A stretch of 64,000 nt of DNA, taken from NCBI GenBank assembly GCA_963573305.1, contig OY754337.1, positions 72,141,094-72,205,093 on the forward strand. The letters run 5' to 3'. The position numbers were made by a program, and so were the translations under genes. The stretch comes from Pyrrhosoma nymphula (lineage: Eukaryota; Arthropoda; Insecta; Odonata; Coenagrionidae). The notes below the pieces were generated by a model that had not been told where the DNA came from, did not search any database, and saw only the letters and a program-made list of their open reading frames with translations. Positions 12,375 through 24,154 of the stretch are shown in pieces; positions within the stretch are counted from its first letter, which is position 1, and the number at the start of each line of letters is the position of its first letter.

Positions 12375-12780
12375 TTAAATGGAGTGTAGCGTTGTATGAC
12401 GCATAAATCTAAACTCTTAGGAAAAGGGATGACAGTAGGCTGATGGTGTTTGAGATGTAAGTGTGGAGGAGAATGGAGAAAGGGTGGTTGATGGAAAGGA
12501 AGACGAACGAGGAACTACCCCGCATGGCTGATGAGGAGAGACAAATGCTGTTGGCAGAACACGTGGAAGGAGAACGTAATGAGGGGTGAGGGAATGCTGT
12601 ATGCCGTGATTGAAGGGGGATTCAGGGTAAGCAGGGAAGAAAAAAGGGCCTATTGAATGGGATGGAGATAGGTAGTACGTATGCTGAAACTGAAGAATGG
12701 AATCGTGTCGGAAGACAAGGACCTTCCACTGTAAAATATTAATAAAGGTGACCATTTTCCAACTAAACCTCCCCTAACCG
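12375..12780 (+). mobile_element. RTE-A LINE 3' fragment
   Basis: It starts with WSVALYDA, a relic of the WSVALYGAE block, and continues through FEM, RRMEKGWLMERKTNEEL and a degraded EEVMRGEG-like stretch. It ends in the shared 3' sequence (AACCTCCCCTAACCGGTTGATAA, close to the 3' end at 21.1 kb). Stops and small indels are frequent. The minus-strand open frames at 12417-12898 are antisense. Confidence 0.7.
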
Positions 12781-13084
12781 GTTGATAACCTCTTGTAAAA
12801 TTTTCCTTAGCATCCAATAAAAATAACATCGTTTTACTCCGGTATAAAATCTTCACGTAAGTGTCCAAAAAATATAATGAGCGAGTTGTAGCAATCATGC
12901 ACTCTTATCCATGCTGCTTCTAATCTTTTGAAATCATCAGTGACGAGCTAGCTTCCTTCACACTCTTCCGTCAAAACAACGGAACTCAAGGCTACAGAAA
13001 AACACATTACTGAACGCTGAAATACAGAAATAAATGTGTAGTGCTCTACGAAACTTCAAGAAATAAGTGCTTCATGAATTATTA

Positions 13085-14830
13085 GATGAAAACCCCAAAT
13101 AATTTTCGCCTGCATTCATCAGTCTTTGACGGAAAAAAGTGGCAAATTAGTCACTCACAGTATCGGCATAGCGAACACAAAACTACTTCTTTGAAAGTGT
13201 TTTCCTTAAGGACGACACCATTCACGACGCAGATATCCCTGTCATTTGTGAATCAATGGATCACATAATTATAAAGCGTGATGGGATATTAAAACCATTG
13301 CGATTTATTAAATGCAACAAGTCCCCTGGTCCAGAAGATATACCTGCGCTCGTGCTAAAGGAGTTGGCCCCACATATCGAACCATTTCTAGAAATCATAT
13401 TTAACAAGTCATTATCCGAAGGTATTGTACCACAATATTGTAAAATAATCATTTTCACTTCAATATTTAAAGAAGGAATCAAACCAGACCAAAAAAACTA
13501 CCGGCCTATATCGTTAACATGTCTATCATGCAAGATCCTCGAACACATAATTGTTAGTAACATCATGACCTTCTTGGATAATCAATACTTATTCCACGAC
13601 AATCAGCACGGCTTTCGAAGAGTAGATATTGCGAAATATAGCTTGGACTCTTCCTTCATGATATTCTAAAATTAGGTGAAGTAAAAAATCAAGTTTACGC
13701 GTTATTACTGAACTTCATTAAAGCATTTGGCATGGTTCCCAACAAAAAACTTATACTCAAATTACAATCATGTGGGGTAAACGAAAAAATAGTGAATGGG
13801 ACACGTGTCTGAAACTGACCGCAAACAAAAAGTGGTGATCGATGGCGTTAGTGCCAACACGGTTTGAGTGACGTAGTATGAAACAGTAGATTAGATCGTA
13901 GTAGACATAGTAGGTTAGGTAGTAGTAGACAGATAGTAGAGTGTAGAGTTAGTGACAACACGGTTAGAGTCCCTCAAGGAAGTGTGATCTCCCCTCTTAT
14001 TCCTAATTTGTATAAACGAAATTAACTCTTAAACTATTAACTTAAAATTAAAAGAGTAAGTATCAAAATTAGATTTTTGGCCGAAGATGCCGTCATATAC
14101 CGAGAAATTGCCAAAACACTGACTTAAAAGCTCTCTCATCGGATCTCGTGGTGTAGTGGCTGGAGGCTCGAACCTAACCTTCGTAAGTGCATTGCAGTAC
14201 ACTTTTTTCGAAAGAAATCACACCAACTCTGCATCTATAAAGTGGCAGTGGTTAATACAAAGGAGTCAGAAGAAGTAAGTACCTGGGAATCACCTTGAAG
14301 TCAGACCCAACATGGGGGAAACACGTATGAAACGTTTTCGACGTTGCATTAAAGAAAATTGGATTCATCAAGCGAATGTTAGGAAGCTTCTCTGATGTAA
14401 GCGCTGAAGAGAGATGCTACTCCGGTGAGGACACATCTCGAATATGCCGCGAACATTTGGGGCCTTGCACAAAAAAATTAATTCCGCGAAGTAAATGAAA
14501 CACAAAGGAAAGCTGCACGCTTCGTTAAAAACAAATTGGGAGCTCTGGTAGCCAAGCGTAGAGACTACCTTACTCTCCTGTGAGGAGCTAGTTCATGGGC
14601 AATGGACTCTTCCACGAAAAAGGAGGACTCTGCGCAACTGCCACCATGTTTCGCTGCCCCTCTAATTCTAATACTACACCACTGGGTATTCACACATGTG
14701 ATACAATTTTCCGGACGTTCAACATACGATCGTATATTGCTAGAGCCAACGTACTACGGTAGAAGCGATCACAGGAATAAGATAAAGGAAATTGACTGCA
14801 GAACCGATAGATTTAGAATGTAATTTTTTC
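13085..14830 (+). mobile_element. CR1/L2-type LINE reverse transcriptase, pseudogenised
   Basis: The longest intact stretch, 13256-13669, carries NKSPGPEDIPA, FNKSLSEGIVP, the fingers motif NYRPISLTCLSCKILEHII and NQHGFR. After a frameshift near 13670 the palm A region reads LNFIKAFGMVPNKKL (normally DFSKAFD), then VPQGSVISPL near 13970, then FLAEDAVIYRE near 14080, where the catalytic ADD has become AED. KYLGITL and WGKHV follow near 14290. Upstream, NPK then YFFESVF match the linker before the fingers. The NYRPISLT/QHGFR pattern is that of CR1, L2 and related LINEs and differs from the RTE copies around it. A TAGTAGAC-rich interruption sits near 13870-13960. It is dead by stops, frameshifts and catalytic loss. 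Confidence 0.8.
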
Positions 14831-14844
14831 CGCGTAAAAAAGAG

Positions 14845-15195
14845 CATAGAAAGGCTGCCCAAGTTTGAGATGTAGGTGTAGAGGAGAATGGAGAAAGTGT
14901 GGTGTATGGAAAGGAAGACGAAGAGGGATGTACTTGGCTTGGTTAGATGAAGAAAGGAAACTTCTGGAGGAGATTAGGGAGGGCCAGAGTAGGTGGCTGG
15001 AACAGGTAATGAGGGGTGAAGGTATGCTGAAGGTTGAGATATAAGGGAGGATATTGGGTAAGCGGAGGCAGGACACGTTGAGAAGAAGAAGGAAATCTTG
15101 TAAGAAGATTGGGCCCCCCTTCCGTAAAAAGCGAGAGAGTATTTATTCTCTACCGCTTAAACCTTCATTAACTGGTAGATTACCCTTATAATAAT
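14845..15195 (+). mobile_element. RTE-A LINE 3' fragment
   Basis: The plus strand shows LPKFEM, RRMEKVWCMERKTK, ERKLLEEIREGQSRWLEQVMRGEGMLK and the shared 3' end AACCTTCATTAACTGGTAGATTACC. It lies directly after the CR1/L2-type copy in the same orientation, with no visible target duplication. Confidence 0.7.
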
Positions 15196-15484
15196 TGCGA
15201 GAAGCAGGCATTAGGAATGCCACTCTCTTCTCAAAACGCGCCGAATTGGAATCAACAGCCCGCTGTTGAGCGTGCATCCCCTCGCCAGGCGCCATGCTCC
15301 GATACCCACGACGAGGTCAACGCGTCTCTCTAGACTGGCCGCCTGGGAGTGCAGAGCAACCAGCTGTGGACTCCCGAGATGGGAGACGAGCGGCCACCAG
15401 AGGGATTGCATTGAGCGCTCGAAATAACACATAGCTTGGGTTTACGTGAGAATTATATACCCGGCCATAATGCCGAACTGATGG

Positions 15485-16605
15485 GCACAAAAAGCGACCA
15501 CAACAAGTTTTGGCTACTCAGTTTAATTCAAAAATACAAAATTCGTGTCGTGGCACTTGAAAAAAACGAGCACAATACGTTCTAGCAAACTCATAAAGGC
15601 CAAAACGTGAAATTTGTGCTGTTGTTCTTTAAATATTTTACCACGACGCGTTGTTGTAATGAGAAAATGGTACAACGCATTCTGAACTGTTGTTGATACT
15701 GCCATTATGCAATGCTATAAAAATAACCTAAATGATTATGAGTTCTTCATTGAGATTTTGGTGCTTGTCTTCATCAACTAGTTGCGGCACTAAAAGAACA
15801 CAATAGTTTCATTACAACTGTTAGAAACCGAAAAAGGTTCAAAACGAAACAGGTCCGCGAAACACCCTGTTGCGGACAGCAGCTATAGCCACACCAAACA
15901 ACAGGTGATCGATCGGTGCTCTTAGAACATGGCTGGTGGTTCTGTATTCTGTGTAATAATAAATATTTACTCAAATATAGTAACAATTTCATTTGGATTC
16001 CTGAACGATAGGTACTTCACAGATCTAATTCTATCCGCAACGACGGGCGGACATGTGTTGGCTGAATAAACCATCAACCGCCTACAACTGATTCAAATCC
16101 AACAAATTGTAGCTTATAACCGCATCGCAGCCAAACGTGTAGTGCGACTGGAACAATTTAGAAGACGAAACAGTCAGCTTCCGCTATCAGTTGCCGCTGC
16201 ACAGCACAGAGCGCAACGTCGCGGCTGCGGCACGATCACGAAACTAACCTGTTGTTTGCAGCAGTTATTTGAAACAGTTCTCTGACCGAAACAGTTGCGG
16301 CTGCAGCCGTTTCGCTCCGAAAACACTTTATTCCACCACTATCATAAACTCATTCGACTTATAATTAAATGTTGTCTTTTTAGTAGCGATAATTAGCTCA
16401 AAAACCGTTTAGAAAGCGTATTGACACTTCCTAATTACCACAACGCGTCTTGGTCAAATATTTAAAGAATCACGACAGAAACTTCGTGGCATTATTGAGT
16501 TTTGAGGTGTTCGTTTTTGCAAATACCACATCACGAATTTTGTTATGTGGATAAACATGAGGAGCCACAACGCATTGTGATCGGTTTTTTCGTTCAATAA
16601 GCGTT
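15485..16605. repeat. Large imperfect inverted repeat, possible TE relic
   Basis: Roughly 15485-15700 (read in reverse complement) matches roughly 16400-16605. Shared strings include ACAACGCGTC, AAATATTTAAAGAA, GTTCGTTTTT and CACGAATTTTG, in order and with small indels. The arms enclose about 700 bp rich in TTGCGGC and GCCGCAAC words. Both arms can be read as a short related peptide (ITTTR, G, IFKE), which may be chance. No transposase motif or target duplication was found. It may be a foldback or an inverted insertion of an unrecognised repeat. Confidence 0.5.
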
Positions 16606-18292
16606 TCCTTTCTTTGAGCCTAAAAACCACGTCAAGAACACAGGGTGGCACTAATAATAAGACCCTCCGTTTACATGCAATTCACGCATTTCCTCTCAGC
16701 ATGGTCTGTGTCCTATCACATTGGCGGTTAGTGCTCTGGTGCGTCCTAACACCTCCACAAAATGCCCCCTGCGGCAGCTTGTTGGGTAGTATAGTTGTAT
16801 AAAAAGTCCCATCCAAAGTAAAAACAAAAAGGGCGCTTTCACGCGCTGCTGTAGTAGAAGCTATATCTTCAAGTTGAGTCAACCAATTTTAATTAAATGA
16901 AATGCGTCAGATAGAGCGTTTGTTTCTACGTTCAATTGTATGGGTGATTTTTCCCACCGTATCTGTACTTCTACTATATTTTGTTTTAAAAAAGTCAGTT
17001 TAAGGCGCTAAAAAATCGGCGGCCCAAATTTAACTTATTTTCACTGAGATAATTTTGATTAAATTAGTTTTCTATTAGAAAATGTGCTTTCCAAGAATTT
17101 TTTAAACATTTAAATGCGAAATTACTACTTTTATTTTGGAATTTACTCGAGTTTTGGGAAAGTTGTAAATCTCTGCTAACATCAATAAAAAACAACTAAA
17201 TTGAAATTTGAGTTGCACGTACCTTTTTCATAATAAAGATATCAGGAGTTTGAGTTTTTTCAGAAAAATTTATAAAACATATCAGTATTGTCACTATCGA
17301 TTGCTATGTATCTTCATTTTCTCTGTACAAAACCACAGGCTGCTGCGGAAGAGGATACAGGGGACTTTGGGAGAAAATCGTGAAAAGTTGTCCTTTGAGG
17401 TAGTGTTGTGAACCGAAGCCAGTTCTACGATGATTGAATCGGAGAATGCGATAAGAGGGCTTTGATGCCTCCAGTACTACCGGCGGAAGTCTGCGTCAAT
17501 TGGTGGGAAGGATTGAACCGGGGGGGAATGAAGGTTTTCGGAGCTGCAAGTCAAATCATCCCGCCAGCAATGACTCCCAACGGCAAACTATTTTACCGAT
17601 TCCCCAAACTTACTTCCATTTGAACTCTACGATACGACGCTCCGTTCTGATCACCGCACTTAACGGTGCAGCTCCTCTTTGTTTACTCCGAACTTTGGTT
17701 GCGCGTTAATTTCAGGCGAACCATGCGAGTATTTACTCCATAATATTAACTAGGAGAATTCTAAAGTGCACGCAGCAAATTATTTGGTATGAGTGAAGGC
17801 GTATCATTCTATGTTGTAAACCGTGGAACCTAGTTAACAGTAAAGATTTTTTTTCATTGAAAGAATAATATTATGTGAAAGCTATCGACATCCCCTTGAC
17901 ATTTTGATTTCAACTTGAAATTTCCCCGTTATGGAGGAACTCCTATCATCCTATGGTATCATTCCTTGGCATACAAATCCAACCTTATGATTTGTACCTC
18001 AATTGCAAATGACCGAACTTTTCCCATACACTAAGTAATTAAATAACACTGGTCTGCGTCATTTTTTAGGTCAAGGTTTTTTCTGCTGTTTTTAAATATT
18101 TAGTACACACTGAATTCTGAAATGTAACTCATTTTGTTCAGTCAGGTGAGGTTTTATTGCTATCTCATTTTTGAAAATATGACAATTCAGAAATTTATTA
18201 ATATCTAGGTACAATAGAAGCTGATTATGGTTTGAAATCAGTCTTACATTTGGATAAAGTCTAAATTAAGAGATAATACATTAACATAATTA
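16606..18292. other. No recognisable feature
   Basis: No gene or repeat family recognised. Short open frames (at most 72 codons) on both strands lack known motifs. The right end is the 3' flank of the minus-strand pseudogene that follows. Confidence 0.5.
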
Positions 18293-20180
18293 CTATGCAA
18301 GAAAGGACCTTTTCAAGGACTTTCGTATGTGTTTTGCTTCTGGAATGTCTCTCTTGATGTACCAACAATAGTCCGCAAGCATGTTCACATCCCAGAGACC
18401 CTGGTACCTCTCCTCCATCACTGGAATATCTTTATGAAATCGCTCACCCTGCTCCTCGCTATAATCTCCACAATTGTCAGGAAACTAATCTAAATGTGAG
18501 CTGAGAAAGTGCATCTTTATTGACATACGAGCACCAAGAGCTTGGAAGCTCTGCTGTAGTTCTTCGCCAGTATTTTCGTACTCCGGGTTTCTATAGTTGC
18601 CAGGAAAGATTTTATTGATTGACTTCTATGCTAACCAGGCATTTCTCTCTGTATCCTCCATACTCTCATCGAATTGTGGATCTTTCATTAACTCCCTGAT
18701 CTGAGGACCGTCAAAAATGCCTGCATTAAGTTCGGCCTCACTGATACGTGGAAATTTGTGCTTTAAGAAAGTAAAAGCTCTACTTTCTTTGTTCATTGCC
18801 TTTATAAAGGATCTCATCAAGCCAGGTTTAATGCGCAACGGTGGAAGTAGAATTTTCTGAGGAACCATGAGCGTTTATGACTTAATGTTGTGCGAATCTG
18901 GTGTCAGGGCAGGTCTTGCATCCCAAATGCGTTGTACATAGTGTTTCTAATCTGCCCGACTGTGCCATAAGCATAGGAAGCATGGATATTTGGTGTAACC
19001 ACCTTGTAGACCCAGAAGTATGGTCATAACCTCTAACAAATATTCTTACTGTGATTCTGTGGATGGCATACTTACAAAATTAAAACGTTAAGCATGTAGT
19101 GTATTCAACTGAAAAATATACGTTTAAGTCTCCGCATATCTTCCAGTTGTGATGTTCATATTTCAAAGCAGTTAACAAATGTTCCATATTACTGTAGGTT
19201 TCACTCAGCTGTACTGAATGACCTACAGGAACGGAAGAAATCTTGTTACGATTGTAGAGTAGTACAGCTTTCAAACTTCTACTTGACGAATCATGGAAAA
19301 GCCGCCATTCAGTTGGGTCATACGTAGTACCCACAGCTTCAATGAGATCACTGATGTCCTGACAGTAAACCAGGGAAGCTTCTTCATCCTTTCTGAAATA
19401 CTGTCGAAACTCTTCTTCACGACTGCGGTACCAATATAAGGTTGTTTCAGGAGCTAACACTCTATTTCCATGAAGATGTCATCCTAGTAACTGAGCAGAT
19501 TCTTTGGATAAGCACAAATCTCGTGTCAAATCATTCAGTTCAGCTTGGGTTAGGGGTTTTGGTTGGCATGTATCTGAAGTGCCTTCATATGTATCATCCT
19601 CTTCATGCATTTCATCATCTGCGTCAGAAAAATCACAGAGGTTATCAGGTGGTGTTGGAATCAGAATTCCTGGTCCGTGTGGCACTGGTCTTATGGCAGA
19701 CGGTACGTCTGGATATGTTTACGTGTGCCTTGTTTTTTTGGTTTATACCTAAAAAGAAGTAAGGGTAGATGTATTCTTTAAATTATTTGCATTAAGATAC
19801 TTAAGCTGATTTATGTAAAAGGCACTGATAAGTTCGAGGCATATTAAAGAAAGGAGAATCAAAGTCATGTAACTTACCCTGTAAATTTGTTATGCAGAAA
19901 TAACAGTCGGTTGTATGATCTCTCCTTCCCTCCAAATTATGGGCTCACCAAAACCGAGACACTTCTGCTTCTTTTTGCTCCAGCGCCGCAGACTTTCAAC
20001 ATACATTTTACAGCATAATTGTGGTGCGAAGGGCTTGTCCTTATCACCAATTTTAACACCAAAGTATGCATAATACACTTTCCTGACAAAAGGAGTGATT
20101 CTTAACTTCCCATTTGGCATTATGACTTTACCACAAATGTAGCAAAATTAGTCAGGATGATTCTTCCACTTTCGATTCAT
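18293..20180 (-). pseudogene. Decayed two-exon gene of an uncharacterised arthropod protein family
   Basis: Read on the minus strand, a start at 20180 (MNRKWKNHPD) leads into CYIC, RITPFVRKVYYAYFG, CCKMYVESLRRW and IIWRE, then TDCYFC in the next frame. The CxxC pairs suggest an N-terminal zinc-binding module. An intron follows (19877-19749, GT..AG). Exon 2 has YPDVPSAIRPVPHGPG, an acidic stretch, LTQAELNDLTRDL, EWRLFHDSSSRSLKAVLL, GGYTKYPCFLCLW, KILLPPLRIKPGLMRSFIKA, FPRISEAELNAGIFDGPQIR and ends with EEQGERFHKD, EERYQGLWDVNMLADYCW before a stop at 18293. Damage: stops at codon 11 (20150-20148), near 19479 and in the HLD-FPDN stretch, plus at least three frameshifts. By memory it matches a multi-copy family of unknown function found in many arthropods, possibly carried by a mobile element. 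Confidence 0.8.
19749..19877 (-). other. Predicted intron of the 18.3-20.2 kb pseudogene
   Basis: On the minus strand the donor reads CAGG then GTAAGT (GT at 19877-19876) and the acceptor reads CTTCTTTTTAG with AG at 19750-19749. Joining the flanks keeps the frame across the junction (QGINQKNK). The 129-nt length is typical for small arthropod introns. Its retention argues that this copy moved as DNA or by segmental duplication, not by retroposition of spliced mRNA. Confidence 0.7.
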
Positions 20181-20689
20181 TATGTAAAAATGTTGTTTTC
20201 ACTAAGAAAGCTCAATCCATACTAGTATGCAGGTTGCTACAAGCTAGAAGCAAGGTCACCTCACTCCCCCTCCACCCCCAACCATTCCCTCCAACAGAGT
20301 TGTCACCTCCATATCTGTATACAGAGTTCCAAACTATGGCTGCACCTCTAGTGCTATTTTCAAGGTCTAAAACATAACACAGTTACTTAGAAGAACCTTT
20401 TCACCCTTTTTGCCATATTTATTTGAATATGATACATTTAATGTAGGTATATGATGTGGAAATAATTCATCTTTGTGACAATAAACTTCAAAATTTTAAA
20501 GGGTTGAATGACTTATTTACCTAATAGGCTACGACCTAAATATTGAGGTAGCAAAGAAACGTGACCTGACTTAGCAAAGTGAGTTACATTTTTGAATTCA
20601 GCATGCATTAAATATAAAAGATCACCTAAAAATCTCTTGACCTCAGAAAAAAAGCTTTGAAACGCAAGCCAGTGTAATCTATAGCATAA
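20181..20689. other. No recognisable feature
   Basis: 5' flank of the minus-strand pseudogene. It contains a C-rich patch (20255-20300) but no TATA box or repeat that I can defend. Confidence 0.4.
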
Positions 20690-21190
20690 TGTTTAAAAGC
20701 AGCTGATGACGGGGACCTTTGATGAGGGTATAAAGAAGAGGCTGGTGAAGAGTTTAAATGGAGTGTGGCGTTGTATGGAGCAGAAACGTGAACTCTGAGA
20801 AAAAAAGTCGCAAATAGGCTGCAGGCGTTCGAGATGTGGGTGTGGAGGAGGATGGAGAAGGTGTGATCAATGGAGAGGAAGACAAATGAGAAAGAATGGT
20901 AGGTGAGGGATGGAAACTTAGGAAGATAAAAAGTAGGTAGCTGGAAAAGTTAATGAGAGGCAAAGAGTTGCTTAAGACCGCGATAAAGGGAAGGATGTTC
21001 GACAAGTGGGGAAGAAGAATAAATAAAATAGGTTTTATGGACGGGATGAAGAAGGGTAGGACGTACACTGCGATGAAGAAAGAAAGATTATAGGTATATA
21101 GACATTTAAAAATCTAGAGAATTTTTCCTGACTTCCATTTAAACCTTCCTTAGCCGGTAGACTACTTTTATGACCGAGGCGAATAATACT
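20690..21190 (+). mobile_element. RTE-A LINE 3' fragment
   Basis: The plus strand carries KKRLVKSL, WSVALYGAET, LQAFEMWVWRRMEKV and the shared 3' end ACCTTCCTTAGCCGGTAGACTAC. FEMWVWRRMEKV is almost unbroken, so this is a less decayed piece of the same C-terminus seen at 8.7 kb. Stops (for example TGA within RKRELREK) kill the frame. Confidence 0.75.
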
Positions 21191-21779
21191 TCCAGCTGAC
21201 ATAGGAAAGCATGCGCGCTTTCTATACAAGTTTACGAAAATATAATATTTCAAAAATCTCCTGTTAATCACGAGTAATCGAAGACTCCGATTGAAAGCGT
21301 GGAAAATACTCTCTCCGAAAAGTTCCTTCCCGGAAATCTCGAAAATACACATACAAGTTGGGGTTTCTGGTACGAAGTAGCCTCTTCTTTTACCCTGAGT
21401 CAAATACCTAAATCTATACTGGTGCATCTCAAAAGGATAGTGACGACTCATTACTCATTGGTATCGTACCTTTCAAAAGTGTATCATTTGCCCCAGAATT
21501 TCACAATCTGATAGAGAATTCCACAATTTGAGCGTGATATGTTTTTTACGAAGTGTATGCAGAAAAGTTTTCGGACAAACGCTTTCACGTGTGTAAAACG
21601 TTATCCGAGTGTCTGGGCATCAGCCTGAATTTCGTTTGAAGAGGTGCAGCTTAGGTTAGTGGTCAAGAATATTACGGCAACGAAAATACTTTTCTGAGGT
21701 AAAGATCAAGTACACAATTGAGAACAAAAATTTATAAAGACGATTTCACGCTGGGAGTCAATCGAAGATTTGTGCACGA

Positions 21780-22205
21780 GTTCTATCTTATCAGCATGTT
21801 CCCAACTCTCTTCAAAATAAAAGAAAAATAATTGAATCAGTACCCGACTGCCCAGAGTTTCTCCCTGAAATACGGTCGGCTCTGCTAAATTTGGGGTTTC
21901 GATACAAAATATTTAACAAAAATTTAATAATAATAAAGTCTATGAAAGGTGCTTCGACTCGTTACAATTTTATTCGCGGAATTAGAAACCTGAGGAACGT
22001 TGGTTTCAAAATATTTTATTCGGATGAAACCTGGTTTTCTCAGCACCATTCTATCGCATATATAGATGGATAAAAAATGTCAAATCATCCTTTCATGGAC
22101 ATAATATCTACCGAGGACACATTCTAGAGGTAAACAGCTGGCGCGGAGGGTTAAAGACCCCTTCCGAAGCCTGGAATAGAGTTAAGGTTTTCAAGTCGAA
22201 GGAGA
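21780..22205 (+). pseudogene. Tc1/mariner-like transposase relic
   Basis: From about 21795 one frame stays open: QHVPNSLQNKRKIIESV, FLPEIRSALLNLGFRY, FIRGIRNLRNVGFKIFYSDETWFSQHHS, stopping at 22071. A neighbouring frame continues with YRGHILEVNSWRGGLKTPSEAWNRV. The hydrophobic strand followed by DETW is the first catalytic aspartate region of a Tc1/mariner-type DDE transposase, and GLKTPS-A-RV fits the strand before the second aspartate. That aspartate, the catalytic third residue and a DNA-binding domain are not visible, and no terminal repeats were found. It is a truncated, frameshifted relic. Confidence 0.6.
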
Positions 22206-24146
22206 TGCGGCCGTAGCATACGACAACGGCGCGCAATTTTCCCCGTTTTTGTCATCCCTTCCTCTCTTCCGCTCACATTAGAGCTTGCTGTTTTGCGACT
22301 GAAAAATTAAGATAAATAGAAATTGATAATGATAATACTAGATGACTGCGTAATGATTACAGATGTAGATGAACGTGGACGCTTCCATGGGCCTCACCCT
22401 GATTCGAACGCCCTTCCTACTTTGCTAAACACCGAAGACCTACGTCTTCATTTTCAAGAATCCACCATCTCTGCATTAATGACGCACATAATATATTATT
22501 CTAGGGGTTTTAGCCTTTAATATCACCCACAGTAATTTTCCTCCTAAGGAGGTGACCATCGCTTCCTCCGACCATAAAATAGGGTTGGAAACCACAAGGA
22601 AAATCTTCAGGTTTTCATTCCTAGCAAAAAAGAATTTCCTGGCACCTATTCTGGAGAACTCTCATGGTAATCCCCATTCTCCCAAACTATCCTTCGTAGA
22701 AGAGTCATTTCAGAAGAGATGGATCTTCTTCTATTGTTACTTGTCACATTTTCTGGTTTTGCGAGGCTTCGCGAGACAATACCGACGTTGCGCTGAGTGA
22801 TGCAAGACTGTTACCCTCTCTCGTCAAATTATTTACCATATTAAGGAAAGGAATAAAGCCAGAAGATTGAATAAAGGGACATAGTACCAGAGGTTACTTG
22901 TGCAGGCCTCCTCACCACCAGCAGAGTTGTGAAACTTACTGATTCGATGGTGAGGCACTGGTCATTATTGAGGGTATTCGGTGGTGCACAAGATCTGAAG
23001 GTTTTGGGCTAACGCTCACAGTTCGTAAGAGGTTTTTCTCCATTTTGCCAACCATCATCACAATTGGCATGCGACCATTAAGAGAGCACAAACTTATCAA
23101 CCGACCACGTGACACCTCCTAGACCTAAGTTCCGTCGTCTGGCGGTGCCGAAAAGGAATACCTTAGAACGCTGTTGTTACACTTGGATGATTATATAGAA
23201 AGTCCCTTTTTTCCTTACAGATATTCATAACTTTCGGCGCCCCTTTTCTCACGTTATAATAGGTTAGAGCTCGGAGGAAATTGAAATTAGATGCTGTTGG
23301 AGCTACCAAGTTCGGAGGGTCACCGCTGTCAAGTCCATTTCCACGCTAAAGCTTGTGTGGTGTATTTCTTCATGCAGTGGAAATTATCGAAGGTGATATT
23401 TGTGATAGTTACACCAAAAAGCAGCCACAGCAGCAAAATCTTTCCCAGGTGGAATCCGTATGTTCCACGTCTACATCCACACAGGTACTACCCTATTAGC
23501 CGCCGCAGGGCAGTACGTGAGGGTTATGGGTAGGACACCAGCCATGAGAAAGGGTACGGATGAGGAAGAAGGACCTGAAAGAGGGAAATGACGAAATTTA
23601 ATTATATATCAAAAGAGTGTCATTGTGTCTCGCTTTGATTTTGTTGTAGTCATTAATTGTGCACGGGAGGAGGAAATATGTGTAGCTGTTTGGTCGACTC
23701 AGTATCTCTCTTATTTTGCCGCTTCTGCCAGCTCTGAACATGGCATGCAGCGTCAAAAGAATATGCTCGGTGTTGTTCTGAAACTATCGCGATCTTCAGT
23801 TTTACAAGACTAGCGTGTGGCCTCCGAGTCTCTAGTGGCTCCCAACGAAGTCCTTCGATTACTTCTCAATTCGCTCGTAGAAGTTTTAATGAAGCGTGCG
23901 GCTTTCCTTTGTATTTTATTTACCTACCTACTTCTCGAATAACATATTTCTGTGCAGGGCTCCAAGTACTCGGTGTGTATTCGAGATGGCGCCTTACTGG
24001 AGAGAAGTAACTTCTCTTTTACACAATTTTATTTGCTGTGGTTCCAACGATTTTCTTAATAAATCTAAATCTCTTAATTGCAGTACTGCATAGTTTCCGA
24101 ATTTGTCTTTATACTCAAGTATGTTTCTACGCAATTATGGAATGCC
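22206..24146. other. Mostly unrecognised; weak tRNA-like stretch at 22375-22450
   Basis: Reverse-complemented, 22375-22450 has GCGTTCGAATCAGG, close to a tRNA B box, and upstream GTAGGTCTTCGG-like sequence. It could be an old SINE but no body is visible. The rest shows open frames up to 82 codons with no known motif. Confidence 0.35.
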
Positions 24147-24154
24147 CTAAAGAC

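Noticed and set aside
12417..12898. Minus-strand frames of 112 and 82 codons
   Set aside because: Antisense to an RTE-A 3' fragment for most of their length, with no known domain.
14150..14180. tRNA A-box-like GTGGTGTAGTGGCTGG
   Set aside because: It falls inside the CR1/L2-type reverse transcriptase relic and has no B box at the right distance.
19442..19762. Plus-strand frame of 106 codons
   Set aside because: Antisense shadow of the minus-strand pseudogene at 18.3-20.2 kb.
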